Assembly (NCBI GenBank): GCA_045655805.1
Contig: JAZOPZ010000013.1
Location: 124,001-188,000 of the forward strand
Direction of reading: 5' to 3'
Source of the DNA: UBA11475 sp045655805
Lineage (GTDB): Bacteria; Bacillota; Clostridia; Christensenellales; Borkfalkiaceae
DNA length: 64,000 nucleotides
The notes under the pieces are model-generated. The model was given only the letters and a program-made list of their open reading frames with translations. It had not been told where the DNA came from and did no database searches. Positions 8,347-16,750 of the stretch are shown one piece after another. Position numbers and translations under genes: made by a program. Within the stretch, counting starts at the first letter, position 1; every line of letters starts with the position of its first letter.

Positions 8347-9621
8347 CTAATTACAGTAAAAATCGGTACTTTCAGTAGCGTTTGGTTTGCGTCCGACTGA
8401 AGTATTATCCTTGCGCCTGTTTCGAAGTTCTGGTATAGGGCTCGGCGCAACTTGATAACGATAATCAGCGCCCCTGCGATATATAAATTTATCAATCACT
8501 TTGTGTGACGGAACTATATCAATCGACGGATTTATTATATCTTGGTATAAGAAAAAGTCGGCGTTTTCAGGTAAATCTCTTATCCTACGATAGTCCTCTT
8601 TAACGGAAGTGTATTGTGCCGTTTCCGCTAGTATTTTTCTAACGTAATCAATATTTTCGTGTAAAGACAAAGGCTCTGGGAAAGTAGGGTCTTTAATAAC
8701 TTCTAAGTAATCTTTATTTTCGTACTTTTTAAGTAATTCAACGGCTTTATGTAGGTGTGCAATTTCAATTTCAAAGTTAAGTTCCCACAACTTTTTGATA
8801 TATTCGTCGGTTTCAGTCATATAGCACGACCAGTATAGGTAACACTCTGCGTATTCGTGCCATAAAAGCATTTCAAGCCAAGTAGCATTAGCGTCCATAA
8901 GTGATTCGTACTGCGTAACGTGTTCTTCTTCAACGAGTGCAATTTCTTGGTAAAGTCTGCGACCTATATCTGAACAAGCAAAATTCGTAACGTTCATATA
9001 GTAGTTCATCGTTTGTTGTTCCGCGCCCGTTATAATCATTGTCGAAAGTACCGTTTGGGTTTCGGATTCTTTAGCGTTTATTGCTTTTTTAACGTTATCA
9101 ACAGGGTAGCGATGGTGTGAAATCGTAGGTCTGCCAGGCATAATTTCAGTATATCTACCAACTAACCACTCCGACGCAACGCCTTGTTCCATTTCTAAAA
9201 GATTTGCGTAGCGATAAAGATGGTCAAAGTCTTCTAAAAGCGCAAAATCTAGCGCCGTTTTAACGCTACAATCAAGTTCTCTTTTAGCAAGTTCAGCCGT
9301 AAGGTCAACTGCTAGTTGCTCGTAACTAATCGTATGCTCTAAAATACTTTCGTCAGCAGGCTTTAATAGTGAAATTTTAAGTTGTTGCTGTTTTTCAAGC
9401 GCTCTAGTTTTAGCAATATCACGCCTTAAATCGTTACAAGTAGTGTGCCTTGCAAGTTGGTGTGAAAACCAATTTGCCTCAAACTCCGTACCGTTCATTA
9501 AAATAATTCTAGTTTTAGTATACGGATCAACGGTGCGTTTGTCGTAAGGCTTGGGGTAGAGTTGTTTCCAGTTCTCAAAATATTTCTCTATCGGTTTTGG
9601 TTTTTCGTTAAATGGATTCAT
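8347..9621 (-). CDS. Ferritin-like large protein (paralogue 1), function unknown
   Basis: The 424-residue protein has several helices with carboxylate/His pairs typical of a ferritin-like di-iron fold: YEQLAVDL near residue 125, LEDFDHLYRYANLLE near 152, GAEQQTMNYYMN near 222, ALVEEEHVTQYE near 252 and EIEIAHLHKAVELL near 307. The C-terminal 100 residues are basic and aromatic and match nothing I know. It shares long identical stretches with the protein at 41835-43103 (for example SLLKP-DESILE and LDFALLEDFDHLYRYANLLE). AAGGAG precedes the ATG. It is the first gene downstream of plsC-like paralogue 1, with a hairpin in between. A role in iron, oxygen or manganese chemistry is inferred from the fold only; no exact family name is claimed. 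Confidence 0.7.
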   Translation of the reverse strand: MNPFNEKPKPIEKYFENWKQLYPKPYDKRTVDPYTKTRIILMNGTEFEANWFSHQLARHTTCNDLRRDIAKTRALEKQQQLKISLLKPADESILEHTISYEQLAVDLTAELAKRELDCSVKTALDFALLEDFDHLYRYANLLEMEQGVASEWLVGRYTEIMPGRPTISHHRYPVDNVKKAINAKESETQTVLSTMIITGAEQQTMNYYMNVTNFACSDIGRRLYQEIALVEEEHVTQYESLMDANATWLEMLLWHEYAECYLYWSCYMTETDEYIKKLWELNFEIEIAHLHKAVELLKKYENKDYLEVIKDPTFPEPLSLHENIDYVRKILAETAQYTSVKEDYRRIRDLPENADFFLYQDIINPSIDIVPSHKVIDKFIYRRGADYRYQVAPSPIPELRNRRKDNTSVGRKPNATESTDFYCN

Positions 9622-9670
9622 AAACTTCTCCTTGTTTAGTCAGTCATTAATTAGTTTATGAATTTTTATT

Positions 9671-9702
9671 TAAAAAAGTGAAAGGCGCTAATTTTGCGCC
9701 TT
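9671..9702 (-). terminator. Intrinsic terminator of the 9706-10977 gene
   Basis: On the minus strand AAGGCGC, a 7-base loop and GCGCCTT (9682-9702) are followed by a T-rich stretch. It separates the acyltransferase gene from the ferritin-like gene downstream. Confidence 0.75.
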
Positions 9703-9705
9703 AAC

Positions 9706-10977
9706 TTATTTTTTTAATTGTTCTTTTTTGATTTTATAAAGTTCTTCAACGGCAAATCTTGTTTTTGCAACGGAAAATTTATTTTTAGGAAAACAATAGT
9801 AAGAAATACTATTATCTCCTACGCAAATAACGTCACCTATTTCATACCAAAAGTAGTCGGCGTTTAGGCTGTGCGAGTAAAGTGCAGGTTGTTTGAAGTT
9901 AATTTTACCATCACAACCGTTAAGCGTAAAACCGTTCTCGTCGTGCGTTAAAACACCTTTACCAACCTGGTACAAAGCCTTATGGTCAGTCAATGCGTAG
10001 ATATCAACTTCTTCATCTAGCGTGTATTTTTTATTGATAATTTCCTCTCTAACGCATTGTCTTTGCCAAGCAACCCAATCGGGTATATGGTAAAATTCCG
10101 TGATACCGTTTAACGCCTTAATGCTACCAAAGGTAGTTAATTCGTATACTTTTTTGCAGGCATTGCAGGTAAGATGTTCACCAAGACCAAGCATTTGATT
10201 TTCGGTTTTACAAGCAGGGCATTTGTATAAAACTCTATCAAGTCCGTCAGCTCTAAACTTTTCGCAAATTTTTACGCCGTTTTCTTGTTGCCACTTGAAT
10301 TCGTCGAAAGTAAAGGCAGTTTTTATTTTGGCGTTAATTTCGTCAACGGTTAAATTTTTAGTATCTTCTGTCGAAAGTAAATACTTCATATTAGCCGAAG
10401 TTTTAATCTTTCTTTTTTGTAAATTATTGTAAAGAGGATCTCTCAAAAACGCGCCGTAAGTTTTAATCATAACTACGGGCACTCCCAAAAGTTTAATGCA
10501 CTTGCCTAAACTCTCGGGCAGAGTAACTGCCGTCCCGTCAAAAGTATATCCTGCCTCTGGATACATTAAAACCGAAGTTTTAAGCGTCTTAAGACAGTAA
10601 TTCATATCCTTAACGATTTTTGGGTCAGGTACGAATTTTCTCGTTGGCACACAACCTAAATTACGCATAAGCCACTTTTTAGCAACAATGCCGTCAAGCG
10701 TACAAACTATGTTAAAAGGTTTTGGGTAAAGTATATGCGACGCAATCTTAAGGTCAGTAAAACTAGAGTGGTTCATAAGGTATAAACACGGCTCTTTTTT
10801 ACCTAGTTTATCCATATCGGTTTTAGTCAATTTAAAGCCCGTAGCAAAAATTTCAGGCATTGATAAAACCTTTAATAAAGTTCTAAAAATTATATTTGGT
10901 TTTTTAGGAATAAACTTTATATCGCTTTTGTTTGCAAGAACTTCGTCAATCGATATTTGTTTGGTTTTAATCTTCAT
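9706..10977 (-). CDS. PlsC-like acyltransferase with zinc ribbon (paralogue 1)
   Basis: The 423-residue product has the PlsC/LPLAT signature NHSSFTD (HxxxxD) near residue 70 and MYPEAGYTF (in place of EGTR) near 138. A CPAC...CNAC zinc ribbon follows near 250-275, then a C-terminal domain of unknown fold. Such enzymes acylate lysophospholipids at the inner membrane; the exact acceptor is not visible. The ATG at 10977 was chosen because a strong promoter lies directly upstream, with its -10 box ending six bases before the ATG. A TTG at 11013 coincides with the -35 box and cannot be the start if that promoter is used. A second copy follows upstream at 11105-12310. Confidence 0.8.
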   Translation of the reverse strand: MKIKTKQISIDEVLANKSDIKFIPKKPNIIFRTLLKVLSMPEIFATGFKLTKTDMDKLGKKEPCLYLMNHSSFTDLKIASHILYPKPFNIVCTLDGIVAKKWLMRNLGCVPTRKFVPDPKIVKDMNYCLKTLKTSVLMYPEAGYTFDGTAVTLPESLGKCIKLLGVPVVMIKTYGAFLRDPLYNNLQKRKIKTSANMKYLLSTEDTKNLTVDEINAKIKTAFTFDEFKWQQENGVKICEKFRADGLDRVLYKCPACKTENQMLGLGEHLTCNACKKVYELTTFGSIKALNGITEFYHIPDWVAWQRQCVREEIINKKYTLDEEVDIYALTDHKALYQVGKGVLTHDENGFTLNGCDGKINFKQPALYSHSLNADYFWYEIGDVICVGDNSISYYCFPKNKFSVAKTRFAVEELYKIKKEQLKK

Positions 10978-10983
10978 ATTTAT

Positions 10984-11013
10984 ATTATAGCATTTGAGAA
11001 TACTACTCGTCAA
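10984..11013 (-). promoter_or_regulatory. Promoter directly abutting the acyltransferase start (leaderless)
   Basis: On the minus strand TTGACG (11008-11013), an 18-base spacer ending in TGC and TATAAT (10984-10989) precede the ATG at 10975-10977 by six bases. Transcription would start at or next to the ATG. No Shine-Dalgarno sequence can fit. Confidence 0.75.
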
Positions 11014-11077
11014 TACCCTAATACAATTTGCTTATAAATTTAGTAAAGTGGTCGCGTTTCGTAATACCGTTTACCAC

Positions 11078-11104
11078 AAAAAGCCACCAAAACGGTGGCT
11101 TTTT
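11078..11104 (-). terminator. Intrinsic terminator of the 11105-12310 gene
   Basis: AGCCACC, a 5-base loop and GGTGGCT (11082-11100), flanked by A and T runs, form a terminator usable from the minus-strand gene that ends at 11105. Confidence 0.8.
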
Positions 11105-12310
11105 CTAGTTATTAAAATTCATATTAAAAAATGCTTTTAAGGCGTAAATCCATTTTGTAACTTGTTTTCCATCTTCAAGTACGCATCTATAAATATCACG
11201 GCTATCTTGAAGTTCAAATCTTACGCCAGGTTTAAATGGTAACATAGGAAAGAATATCGTCGGAAAAGTCTTTTCAATTTTTTGACCGTTAATAGTACCA
11301 GCGAGTGTAAATTGTTTTCTATTGAGCGTAACCACACCTTCACCGACTTGTTCAAACTTGTGTTTTGTTTCGTTAATCATATGTATTTGCGTTTTTGCGG
11401 AAAGTGTATAATTTTCGTCTGCTAGGATTTCTTCTTTCACAGAATTTTCAATAAACTTTGCCCAGTCGCTCGGTTTTTTGTAGATTAGCGGAAGGTCACA
11501 ATTTTGATTTAAAAAACCGTACTCGTCGCCTTTAACAGAATATCCACAATCACAAGTTAAAGTGTCAAAGCCATTTGATCTCACGGTATATTCGCCGTTA
11601 CAATGAGGGCATTTGTATAAAACTTTTTCAAGTCCGTCAATATTGTTTCCGCCTTTATACTTTTGCATAACTTTTTCTTGATAAGAGTAGGCGTCGTAGT
11701 AAAGCGCTTGTTGAACTTTTTCGTTTAACTCATCATTGTTTATGTTTTTAAGACTTTCGGCATCGATGAATTTTTCGACGTTCACGGTAATTTTGCCTTT
11801 ACGCCATTTTTTGCTCCATTTAGGATCAGTTAAATAACTGCCTGAAGTTTTCAAAACGTAAACGTCTTTACCAAACCATTTTAGCGTTTTTGCCGTTGAA
11901 GTTGGTACTGGTGTTGAAATACCGTTTTCAGACATAAGTCCAGCAGGGTAGATAAATATCGGCGAACCGTTGTCGACTGCGATTTTCATCTTCTTCATAT
12001 CAACAACGCTGGTTTGAAACTGATTTTTAGGTATGCAACCAACGGCGTCTAAAAGTTTGCGAATTTTAAGAGTGCTGTAAAAAGAATTGCTTATTACGAA
12101 ATGAATTCTTTGCTTTATAGCAACGCAGGCCGGCATAAAATCGATAGCAGATTCGTGATTACCTATTACTACGAAAGGTCCTTTAATCCCTTTTAAATCG
12201 TTGTGTTCTACTTTTAAGTTGAACTTAATTTTGCACGCAAGTTTACTTACTAAATAAAACACTTTATACACGAAAATATTTGGTTTTTTATAGCGTTTTT
12301 GTTTTTTCAT
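11105..12310 (-). CDS. PlsC-like acyltransferase with zinc ribbon (paralogue 2)
   Basis: The 401-residue protein has the acyltransferase motif GNHESAIDF near residue 50 and FIYPAGLMSENG near 116 at the second motif. A CPHC...CDCGYS zinc ribbon near 237-255 and a C-terminal domain similar to paralogue 1 follow. The two copies share layout and the C-terminal pattern QVGEGVVT/QVGKGVLT, so they arose by duplication. Substrate is unknown; a role in membrane phospholipid or lipid A-like remodelling is only a family-level guess. The ATG at 12310 was chosen over an in-frame TTG at 12316 because a promoter -10 box ends six bases before it. Confidence 0.8.
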   Translation of the reverse strand: MKKQKRYKKPNIFVYKVFYLVSKLACKIKFNLKVEHNDLKGIKGPFVVIGNHESAIDFMPACVAIKQRIHFVISNSFYSTLKIRKLLDAVGCIPKNQFQTSVVDMKKMKIAVDNGSPIFIYPAGLMSENGISTPVPTSTAKTLKWFGKDVYVLKTSGSYLTDPKWSKKWRKGKITVNVEKFIDAESLKNINNDELNEKVQQALYYDAYSYQEKVMQKYKGGNNIDGLEKVLYKCPHCNGEYTVRSNGFDTLTCDCGYSVKGDEYGFLNQNCDLPLIYKKPSDWAKFIENSVKEEILADENYTLSAKTQIHMINETKHKFEQVGEGVVTLNRKQFTLAGTINGQKIEKTFPTIFFPMLPFKPGVRFELQDSRDIYRCVLEDGKQVTKWIYALKAFFNMNFNN

Positions 12311-12316
12311 ACTCAA

Positions 12317-12345
12317 AGTATACCACTTTTTGAAAAAATTGTTAA
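12317..12345 (-). promoter_or_regulatory. Promoter directly abutting acyltransferase paralogue 2 (leaderless)
   Basis: On the minus strand TTAACA (12340-12345), a 17-base spacer ending in TGG and TATACT (12317-12322) are followed after six bases by the ATG at 12308-12310. The geometry is identical to that of paralogue 1. Confidence 0.75.
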
Positions 12346-12449
12346 CTTATTTGGTCAAAAAAAGGAAGTTTTTTTATTTCGACAAAAAATTCGCAAGTAA
12401 ATACAATTAAAAAATTAAAAAATATAAATTCTTTTTGTGGGTATTACTA

Positions 12450-12489
12450 TTGACAAAGCGCGTTAATTATACTATACTAAATAGTATAA
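12450..12489 (+). promoter_or_regulatory. Promoter with overlapping inverted repeat for the hydrogenase operon
   Basis: TTGACA (12450-12455), a 17-base spacer and TATACT (12473-12478) make a near-consensus promoter. An 8-bp inverted repeat, TTATACTA (12467-12474) and TAGTATAA (12482-12489), straddles the -10 box, so it is a candidate operator. I do not recognise the regulator; the site is not Rex-like. Confidence 0.7.
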
Positions 12490-12511
12490 AGATATAGTGA
12501 GGTAGTGTGCT

Positions 12512-13948
12512 TTGAAGATCTTTGATACAGCCGTGCAAGAACTTAAATATAAAGTCTTGAAAGCCGTTATAGAAAACGAATACGAAAACAAATATAAAAA
12601 TCCATATATAGATATTCCAAAGGAAATTTCTCCAGGTCCAAAAGCAAAATACCGTTGTTGTATTTATAAAGAGCGCGCTATTTTGCAAGAGCGTATTAAA
12701 ATGGCGCTCGGTGGTGACCCACTAAATCCAAGCGTTATTGAAGTTATAGATATCGCTTGTGATGAGTGTCCTTTCGGGGGTATCCAAGTTACCGATTTAT
12801 GCAGAGGATGTTTATCGCATAGGTGTAAGGAAAGTTGTCCAAAAGATGCAATTTCAATCGTCAATCATAAATGTCATATTGATAAACACAAGTGTATTGA
12901 GTGTGGTAAATGCGTTTCGGCTTGTCCGTATTCAGCAATAGTAAAAGCCCACCGTCCTTGCGTAGTTAGTTGCAAGGTAAAAGCAATCACCGTTGACAGT
13001 CAAAACACAAAGGCGCATATCGACTACGATAAATGCGTTGAGTGTGGTGCTTGCGTATATCAATGTCCATTTGGAGCGATAGTAGATAAGTCTTTCGTCC
13101 TAGATACCGTTAAACTTTTAAAAGATGCTGAAAAATCAGGTAATAAAGTTTACGCTATTTTAGCGCCGACGATAGCATCACAATTTAAGCCTGCCTCGGT
13201 TGAACAAGTTGTAGCAGGTCTTAAAAAACTCGGTTTTTACCGTGTTGAAGAGGCTGCACAAGGTGCAGATATTACACTTTGGCACGAATTACACGAGTGG
13301 CAAGAAAAAGGCGTTATGACGACTTCTTGTTGTCCGTCCTTCGTTAAGTTTATTGAAAAACATTATCCCGACCTTAAAAAGTATGTATCTTCAACCGTAT
13401 CACCTATGGTTGAAATTGCAAAACTCATCAAAAAGGTTGATACAAACGCCAAATGCGTATTTATTGGACCTTGTACCTCTAAAAAGTCGGAGTATAAGTT
13501 GGAAAAGACGGGTGGCGCAATTGACTGCGTAATCTCGTTTGAAGAATTACAAGCGTTCTTTGACGCAAGGGGAGTGAATATTGCCGAACTTGAGGGTATA
13601 GAACTCAACGACGCGTCTTACTACGGCAGAATTTTTGCTCGTTCGGGTGGTATTTCAAAAGGACTAGTTGACGTTGCTTTGCAAAACGGCGTTAGTGGTA
13701 TTAAGCCCGTTGCTATGAGTGGGCTTGCAGAGTGTAACGTAAACTTATTAAAATTAAAACTCAGCAGAAGTGAATTTAATTTCTTCGAGGGTATGGCTTG
13801 CGAGGGTGGTTGTATGAACGGCGCTCTCTGTTTGCATCACGGCACAGCCAACGCTGTTGAAATTGAAAATTACGGCAAAGAGGCACACCAAAAAGATATT
13901 TCACGCTCGATTGATTTGTACAACAATCCGCGTAAAGAATATAAATAA
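12512..13948 (+). CDS. [FeFe] hydrogenase, group B type, with multiple 4Fe-4S sites
   Basis: The 478-residue protein has an N-terminal Cys-rich region with several ferredoxin-like motifs (CIECGKCVSACPYSA near residue 130 and CVECGACVYQCPFGA near 174). A hydrogenase catalytic domain follows, with the three H-cluster loops TSCCPSF (near 271), GPCTSKKSEY (near 319) and EGMACEGGCMNG (near 427). The loops and the lack of an N-terminal 2Fe-2S domain fit group B. These enzymes are predicted to couple ferredoxin to H2, direction unknown. The start is a TTG at 12512 preceded by GAGGTAG. It is the first gene of an operon running to HydA at 20286. Confidence 0.87.
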   Translation: MKIFDTAVQELKYKVLKAVIENEYENKYKNPYIDIPKEISPGPKAKYRCCIYKERAILQERIKMALGGDPLNPSVIEVIDIACDECPFGGIQVTDLCRGCLSHRCKESCPKDAISIVNHKCHIDKHKCIECGKCVSACPYSAIVKAHRPCVVSCKVKAITVDSQNTKAHIDYDKCVECGACVYQCPFGAIVDKSFVLDTVKLLKDAEKSGNKVYAILAPTIASQFKPASVEQVVAGLKKLGFYRVEEAAQGADITLWHELHEWQEKGVMTTSCCPSFVKFIEKHYPDLKKYVSSTVSPMVEIAKLIKKVDTNAKCVFIGPCTSKKSEYKLEKTGGAIDCVISFEELQAFFDARGVNIAELEGIELNDASYYGRIFARSGGISKGLVDVALQNGVSGIKPVAMSGLAECNVNLLKLKLSRSEFNFFEGMACEGGCMNGALCLHHGTANAVEIENYGKEAHQKDISRSIDLYNNPRKEYK

Positions 13949-13994
13949 ATCAGCAAATATAACTTCCCACTTGATAGTGGAAAAAGGAGAAAAT

Positions 13995-14837
13995 ATGTTC
14001 AAAATTGTCAGCAAAAAGGTTCTGAACCCTACCGTTACCAGAATAGACGTATACGCTCCGTTCGTGGCAAAAAAGGCTCAGGCAGGTCAGTTCGTAATCA
14101 TTAGAGCAACTGAAGACGGTGAAAGAATTCCTTTAACCGTTGCAGATTACGATAGAGAAAAGGGTACCGTTGCGGTTATTTTCCAAATCGTAGGCGCTAC
14201 CACTTACACCCTTAATCAGTTGAACGAAGGCGACTACGTAGCAGACTTCGTAGGGCCACTTGGCAAAGCAACTGAAACTGAAGGTCTTAAAAAAGTTGCA
14301 GTAGTTGGTGGTGGCGTAGGTTGCGCTATTGCTTACCCTGTAGCAAAAAAACTTCACGAACAAGGCGCTGAAGTACACTCTATCGTAGGCTTTAGATGCA
14401 AAGATTTAGTTATTTTAGAAGACGAATTTAAAGCCGTTTCGGACAAGTATGTTTTAATGAGTGACGACGGTACCGCAGGCACTAAAGGTCTCGTAACCGA
14501 CGCTCTTAAAAACCTTATCGAAAGTGGTGAACAATACGACGAAGTTATCGCAATCGGTCCTGTAATTATGATGAAGTTTGTTTGCAAACTCACCAAAGAA
14601 TACGGTGTGAAAACCGTGGTTAGTATGAACCCTGTTATGATTGACGGTACTGGTATGTGTGGTGGTTGTAGACTTACCGTTGGTGGTCAAACCAAATTCG
14701 CTTGCGTTGACGGGCCTGAATTCGACGGACATCAAGTCGATTTTGACGAAGCAATGAAGCGTGGTGCAAGTTACAAAGAGTGGGAAAGACACAAATATGA
14801 AGAAACTTGCAATCTTTTCAAAAAGGACGTGAAATAA
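13995..14837 (+). CDS. nfnA: NfnA, FAD/NAD-binding subunit of NADH-dependent ferredoxin:NADP+ oxidoreductase
   Basis: The 280-residue protein has a ferredoxin-reductase fold with GPLGKATE near residue 90, a nucleotide-binding VVGGGVGCAIAYPV near 104, and a C-terminal [2Fe-2S] motif (DGTGMCGGCRLTVGG, then FACVDGPEFDGH near 235). This is the NfnA pattern, which is close to dihydroorotate dehydrogenase electron-transfer subunits. The NfnB partner follows after one base, which settles the assignment. The ATG at 13995 sits behind AAAAGGAG; the in-frame extension upstream overlaps the preceding hydrogenase gene and was rejected. Nfn balances NADPH, NADH and reduced ferredoxin by electron bifurcation. 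Confidence 0.92.
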   Translation: MFKIVSKKVLNPTVTRIDVYAPFVAKKAQAGQFVIIRATEDGERIPLTVADYDREKGTVAVIFQIVGATTYTLNQLNEGDYVADFVGPLGKATETEGLKKVAVVGGGVGCAIAYPVAKKLHEQGAEVHSIVGFRCKDLVILEDEFKAVSDKYVLMSDDGTAGTKGLVTDALKNLIESGEQYDEVIAIGPVIMMKFVCKLTKEYGVKTVVSMNPVMIDGTGMCGGCRLTVGGQTKFACVDGPEFDGHQVDFDEAMKRGASYKEWERHKYEETCNLFKKDVK

Positions 14838-14838
14838 T

Positions 14839-16221
14839 ATGGCTAATATGAGTTTAAAAAAGAACGCTATGCCACATCAACCGGCTGACGTTAGAAATAA
14901 GAATTTTGATGAAGTTGCTTTAGGTTATACGGTTGAACAAGCCGTTGATGAAGCAGAAAGATGTTTAAATTGCCCTAAAAAACCTTGTATGTCAGGTTGT
15001 CCAGTTATGGTACATATTCCTGAATTTATCGCAAAGGTAAAGGAAAAGGATTTTGAAGGTGCTTACCAAATCATTTCAAAGTCGTCTTCACTCCCTGCAG
15101 TTTGCGGTAGAGTTTGTCCACAAGAAACTCAATGTGAAAAGTATTGTGTTCGTGGTATCAAAGGCGACCCTGTTGCTATCGGTAGATTAGAAAGATTTGT
15201 TGCAGACTGGCACAACGCTAACGCTACTGGTGAAATTGAAAAACCAGTTTCAAACGGCAAAAAGATTGCTATTATCGGTTCTGGTCCGTCAGGTCTTACT
15301 TGCGCAGGTGACCTTGCTAAAAAAGGTTACGACGTAACGGTGTTTGAGGCTTTCCACTTGGCGGGTGGCGTACTCGTTTACGGTATTCCTGAATTTAGAC
15401 TTCCAAAGTCAATCGTTCAAAAGGAAATCGATACCCTCAAAGGTTTAGGCGTTAAAATTGAAACTAATATGGTTATCGGCAAGGTAATTTCTATTGAAGA
15501 ACTCATCAAAGAATACGACTTTAAGGCAGTATTTATCGGTTCTGGCGCAGGTTTGCCTAAATTTATGAATATTCCTGGTGAAAATTTGAACGGTGTTTAT
15601 TCTGCTAACGAATTTTTAACTAGAATTAACCTTATGAAAGCCTATCGTGAAGACGCTACCACACCTATTAAAAAAGGTAAAAAGGTAGTAGTTGTCGGTG
15701 GTGGTAACGTTGCAATGGACGCAGCGCGTTGTGCAAAGCGTTTAGGTGGCGACGTGCATATCGTTTATAGAAGAACTTTAGACGAACTTCCTGCAAGAAA
15801 GGAAGAAGTTGAACATGCTATGGAAGAAGGCATTATCTTCGACCTTTTAACTAATCCCGTTAAGATTAACGGTGACGAAAACGGTTGGGTAAAATCTTGC
15901 ACTTGCATTAAAATGGAACTTGGCGAACCTGACGCATCGGGTAGACGCCGTCCTGTAGAAATTGCAGGTAGCGATTTTGATATCGAGGCTGACGTAGTAA
16001 TTATGGCACTCGGTACTTCACCAAACCCACTTATCAAGTCAACGACTGCTGGACTTGAAGTTAATAAACACGGTGGTATTATTACCGACGAAAACGGCTT
16101 AACATCAGTAGTTGGCGTTTACGCAGGTGGCGACGCAGTTACCGGCGCAGCAACGGTTATACTTGCAATGGGCGCAGGTAAAACGGCTGCAAAGGCTATT
16201 GACGAATATTTAACAAAGTAA
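14839..16221 (+). CDS. nfnB: NfnB, NADPH-binding subunit of NADH-dependent ferredoxin:NADP+ oxidoreductase
   Basis: This 460-residue protein resembles the glutamate synthase small subunit family. It has N-terminal Cys clusters (CLNCPKKPCMSGCPV near residue 42 and CGRVCPQETQCEKYC near 91), an FAD Rossmann motif (IIGSGPSGLTCAGDL near 145), an NADPH site (VVVGGGNVAMDAARCA near 284) and the C-terminal GVYAGGDAVTGAATV. Directly behind nfnA it forms the bifurcating transhydrogenase NfnAB. A GltB-like glutamate synthase large subunit is absent, which argues against a role in glutamate synthesis. The operon context with two hydrogenases links NADPH supply to H2 metabolism. Confidence 0.93.
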   Translation: MANMSLKKNAMPHQPADVRNKNFDEVALGYTVEQAVDEAERCLNCPKKPCMSGCPVMVHIPEFIAKVKEKDFEGAYQIISKSSSLPAVCGRVCPQETQCEKYCVRGIKGDPVAIGRLERFVADWHNANATGEIEKPVSNGKKIAIIGSGPSGLTCAGDLAKKGYDVTVFEAFHLAGGVLVYGIPEFRLPKSIVQKEIDTLKGLGVKIETNMVIGKVISIEELIKEYDFKAVFIGSGAGLPKFMNIPGENLNGVYSANEFLTRINLMKAYREDATTPIKKGKKVVVVGGGNVAMDAARCAKRLGGDVHIVYRRTLDELPARKEEVEHAMEEGIIFDLLTNPVKINGDENGWVKSCTCIKMELGEPDASGRRRPVEIAGSDFDIEADVVIMALGTSPNPLIKSTTAGLEVNKHGGIITDENGLTSVVGVYAGGDAVTGAATVILAMGAGKTAAKAIDEYLTK

Positions 16222-16270
16222 TAACAGCACGGCTGTAGTATACAAATTATCAAGGAGAAAAGGAGATAAT

Positions 16271-16750
16271 ATGGAAAAATTTGATTATTCCGTTCTTGAT
16301 GAAGCAATTGCAAGATTAGGCGCACAAGAAAAATCGCTTATCGCAATACTTCAAATTGCTCAAGAACATTACAGGTATTTACCAAGAGAAATTTTCCCTT
16401 ATTTAGCGGACAAATTATCTTTACCTGAAGCAAAAATTTACGGTGTTGCAACTTTCTATGAAAACTTCTCATTGGAAAAGAAGGGTAAATACGTTATAAA
16501 AGTTTGTGACGGTACTGCTTGTCACGTACGTCACAGCGTACCTGTGCTTAACGAACTTAGAAAGCAATTAGGGCTTAAAGACGGTCAAAAAACTACCGAC
16601 GACGCTCTTTTTACAGTAGAAACCGTATCGTGTTTGGGCGCGTGTGGTCTTGCTCCTGTTATGATGGTAAACGATACCGTTCACCCTGCTATGACGCCAG
16701 ATAAGGTAAAAGCAGTTATCAAAGAACTTAAGGAGGCTGAAAATGGCTAA
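16271..16750 (+). CDS. hydC: HydC, NuoE-like 2Fe-2S subunit of bifurcating hydrogenase
   Basis: This 159-residue thioredoxin-fold protein has the four Cys ligands of NuoE: CDGTAC near residue 79 and CLGAC near 120. It also has the family's N-terminal helical segment (PREIFPYLADKLSLPEAKIYGVATFYENF). In trimeric HydABC hydrogenases this subunit sits with HydB at the NADH site. A doubled AGGAGA stretch precedes the ATG. It overlaps hydB by 8 bases. A complex I origin is excluded because hydA, not nuoG, follows. Confidence 0.92.
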   Translation: MEKFDYSVLDEAIARLGAQEKSLIAILQIAQEHYRYLPREIFPYLADKLSLPEAKIYGVATFYENFSLEKKGKYVIKVCDGTACHVRHSVPVLNELRKQLGLKDGQKTTDDALFTVETVSCLGACGLAPVMMVNDTVHPAMTPDKVKAVIKELKEAENG

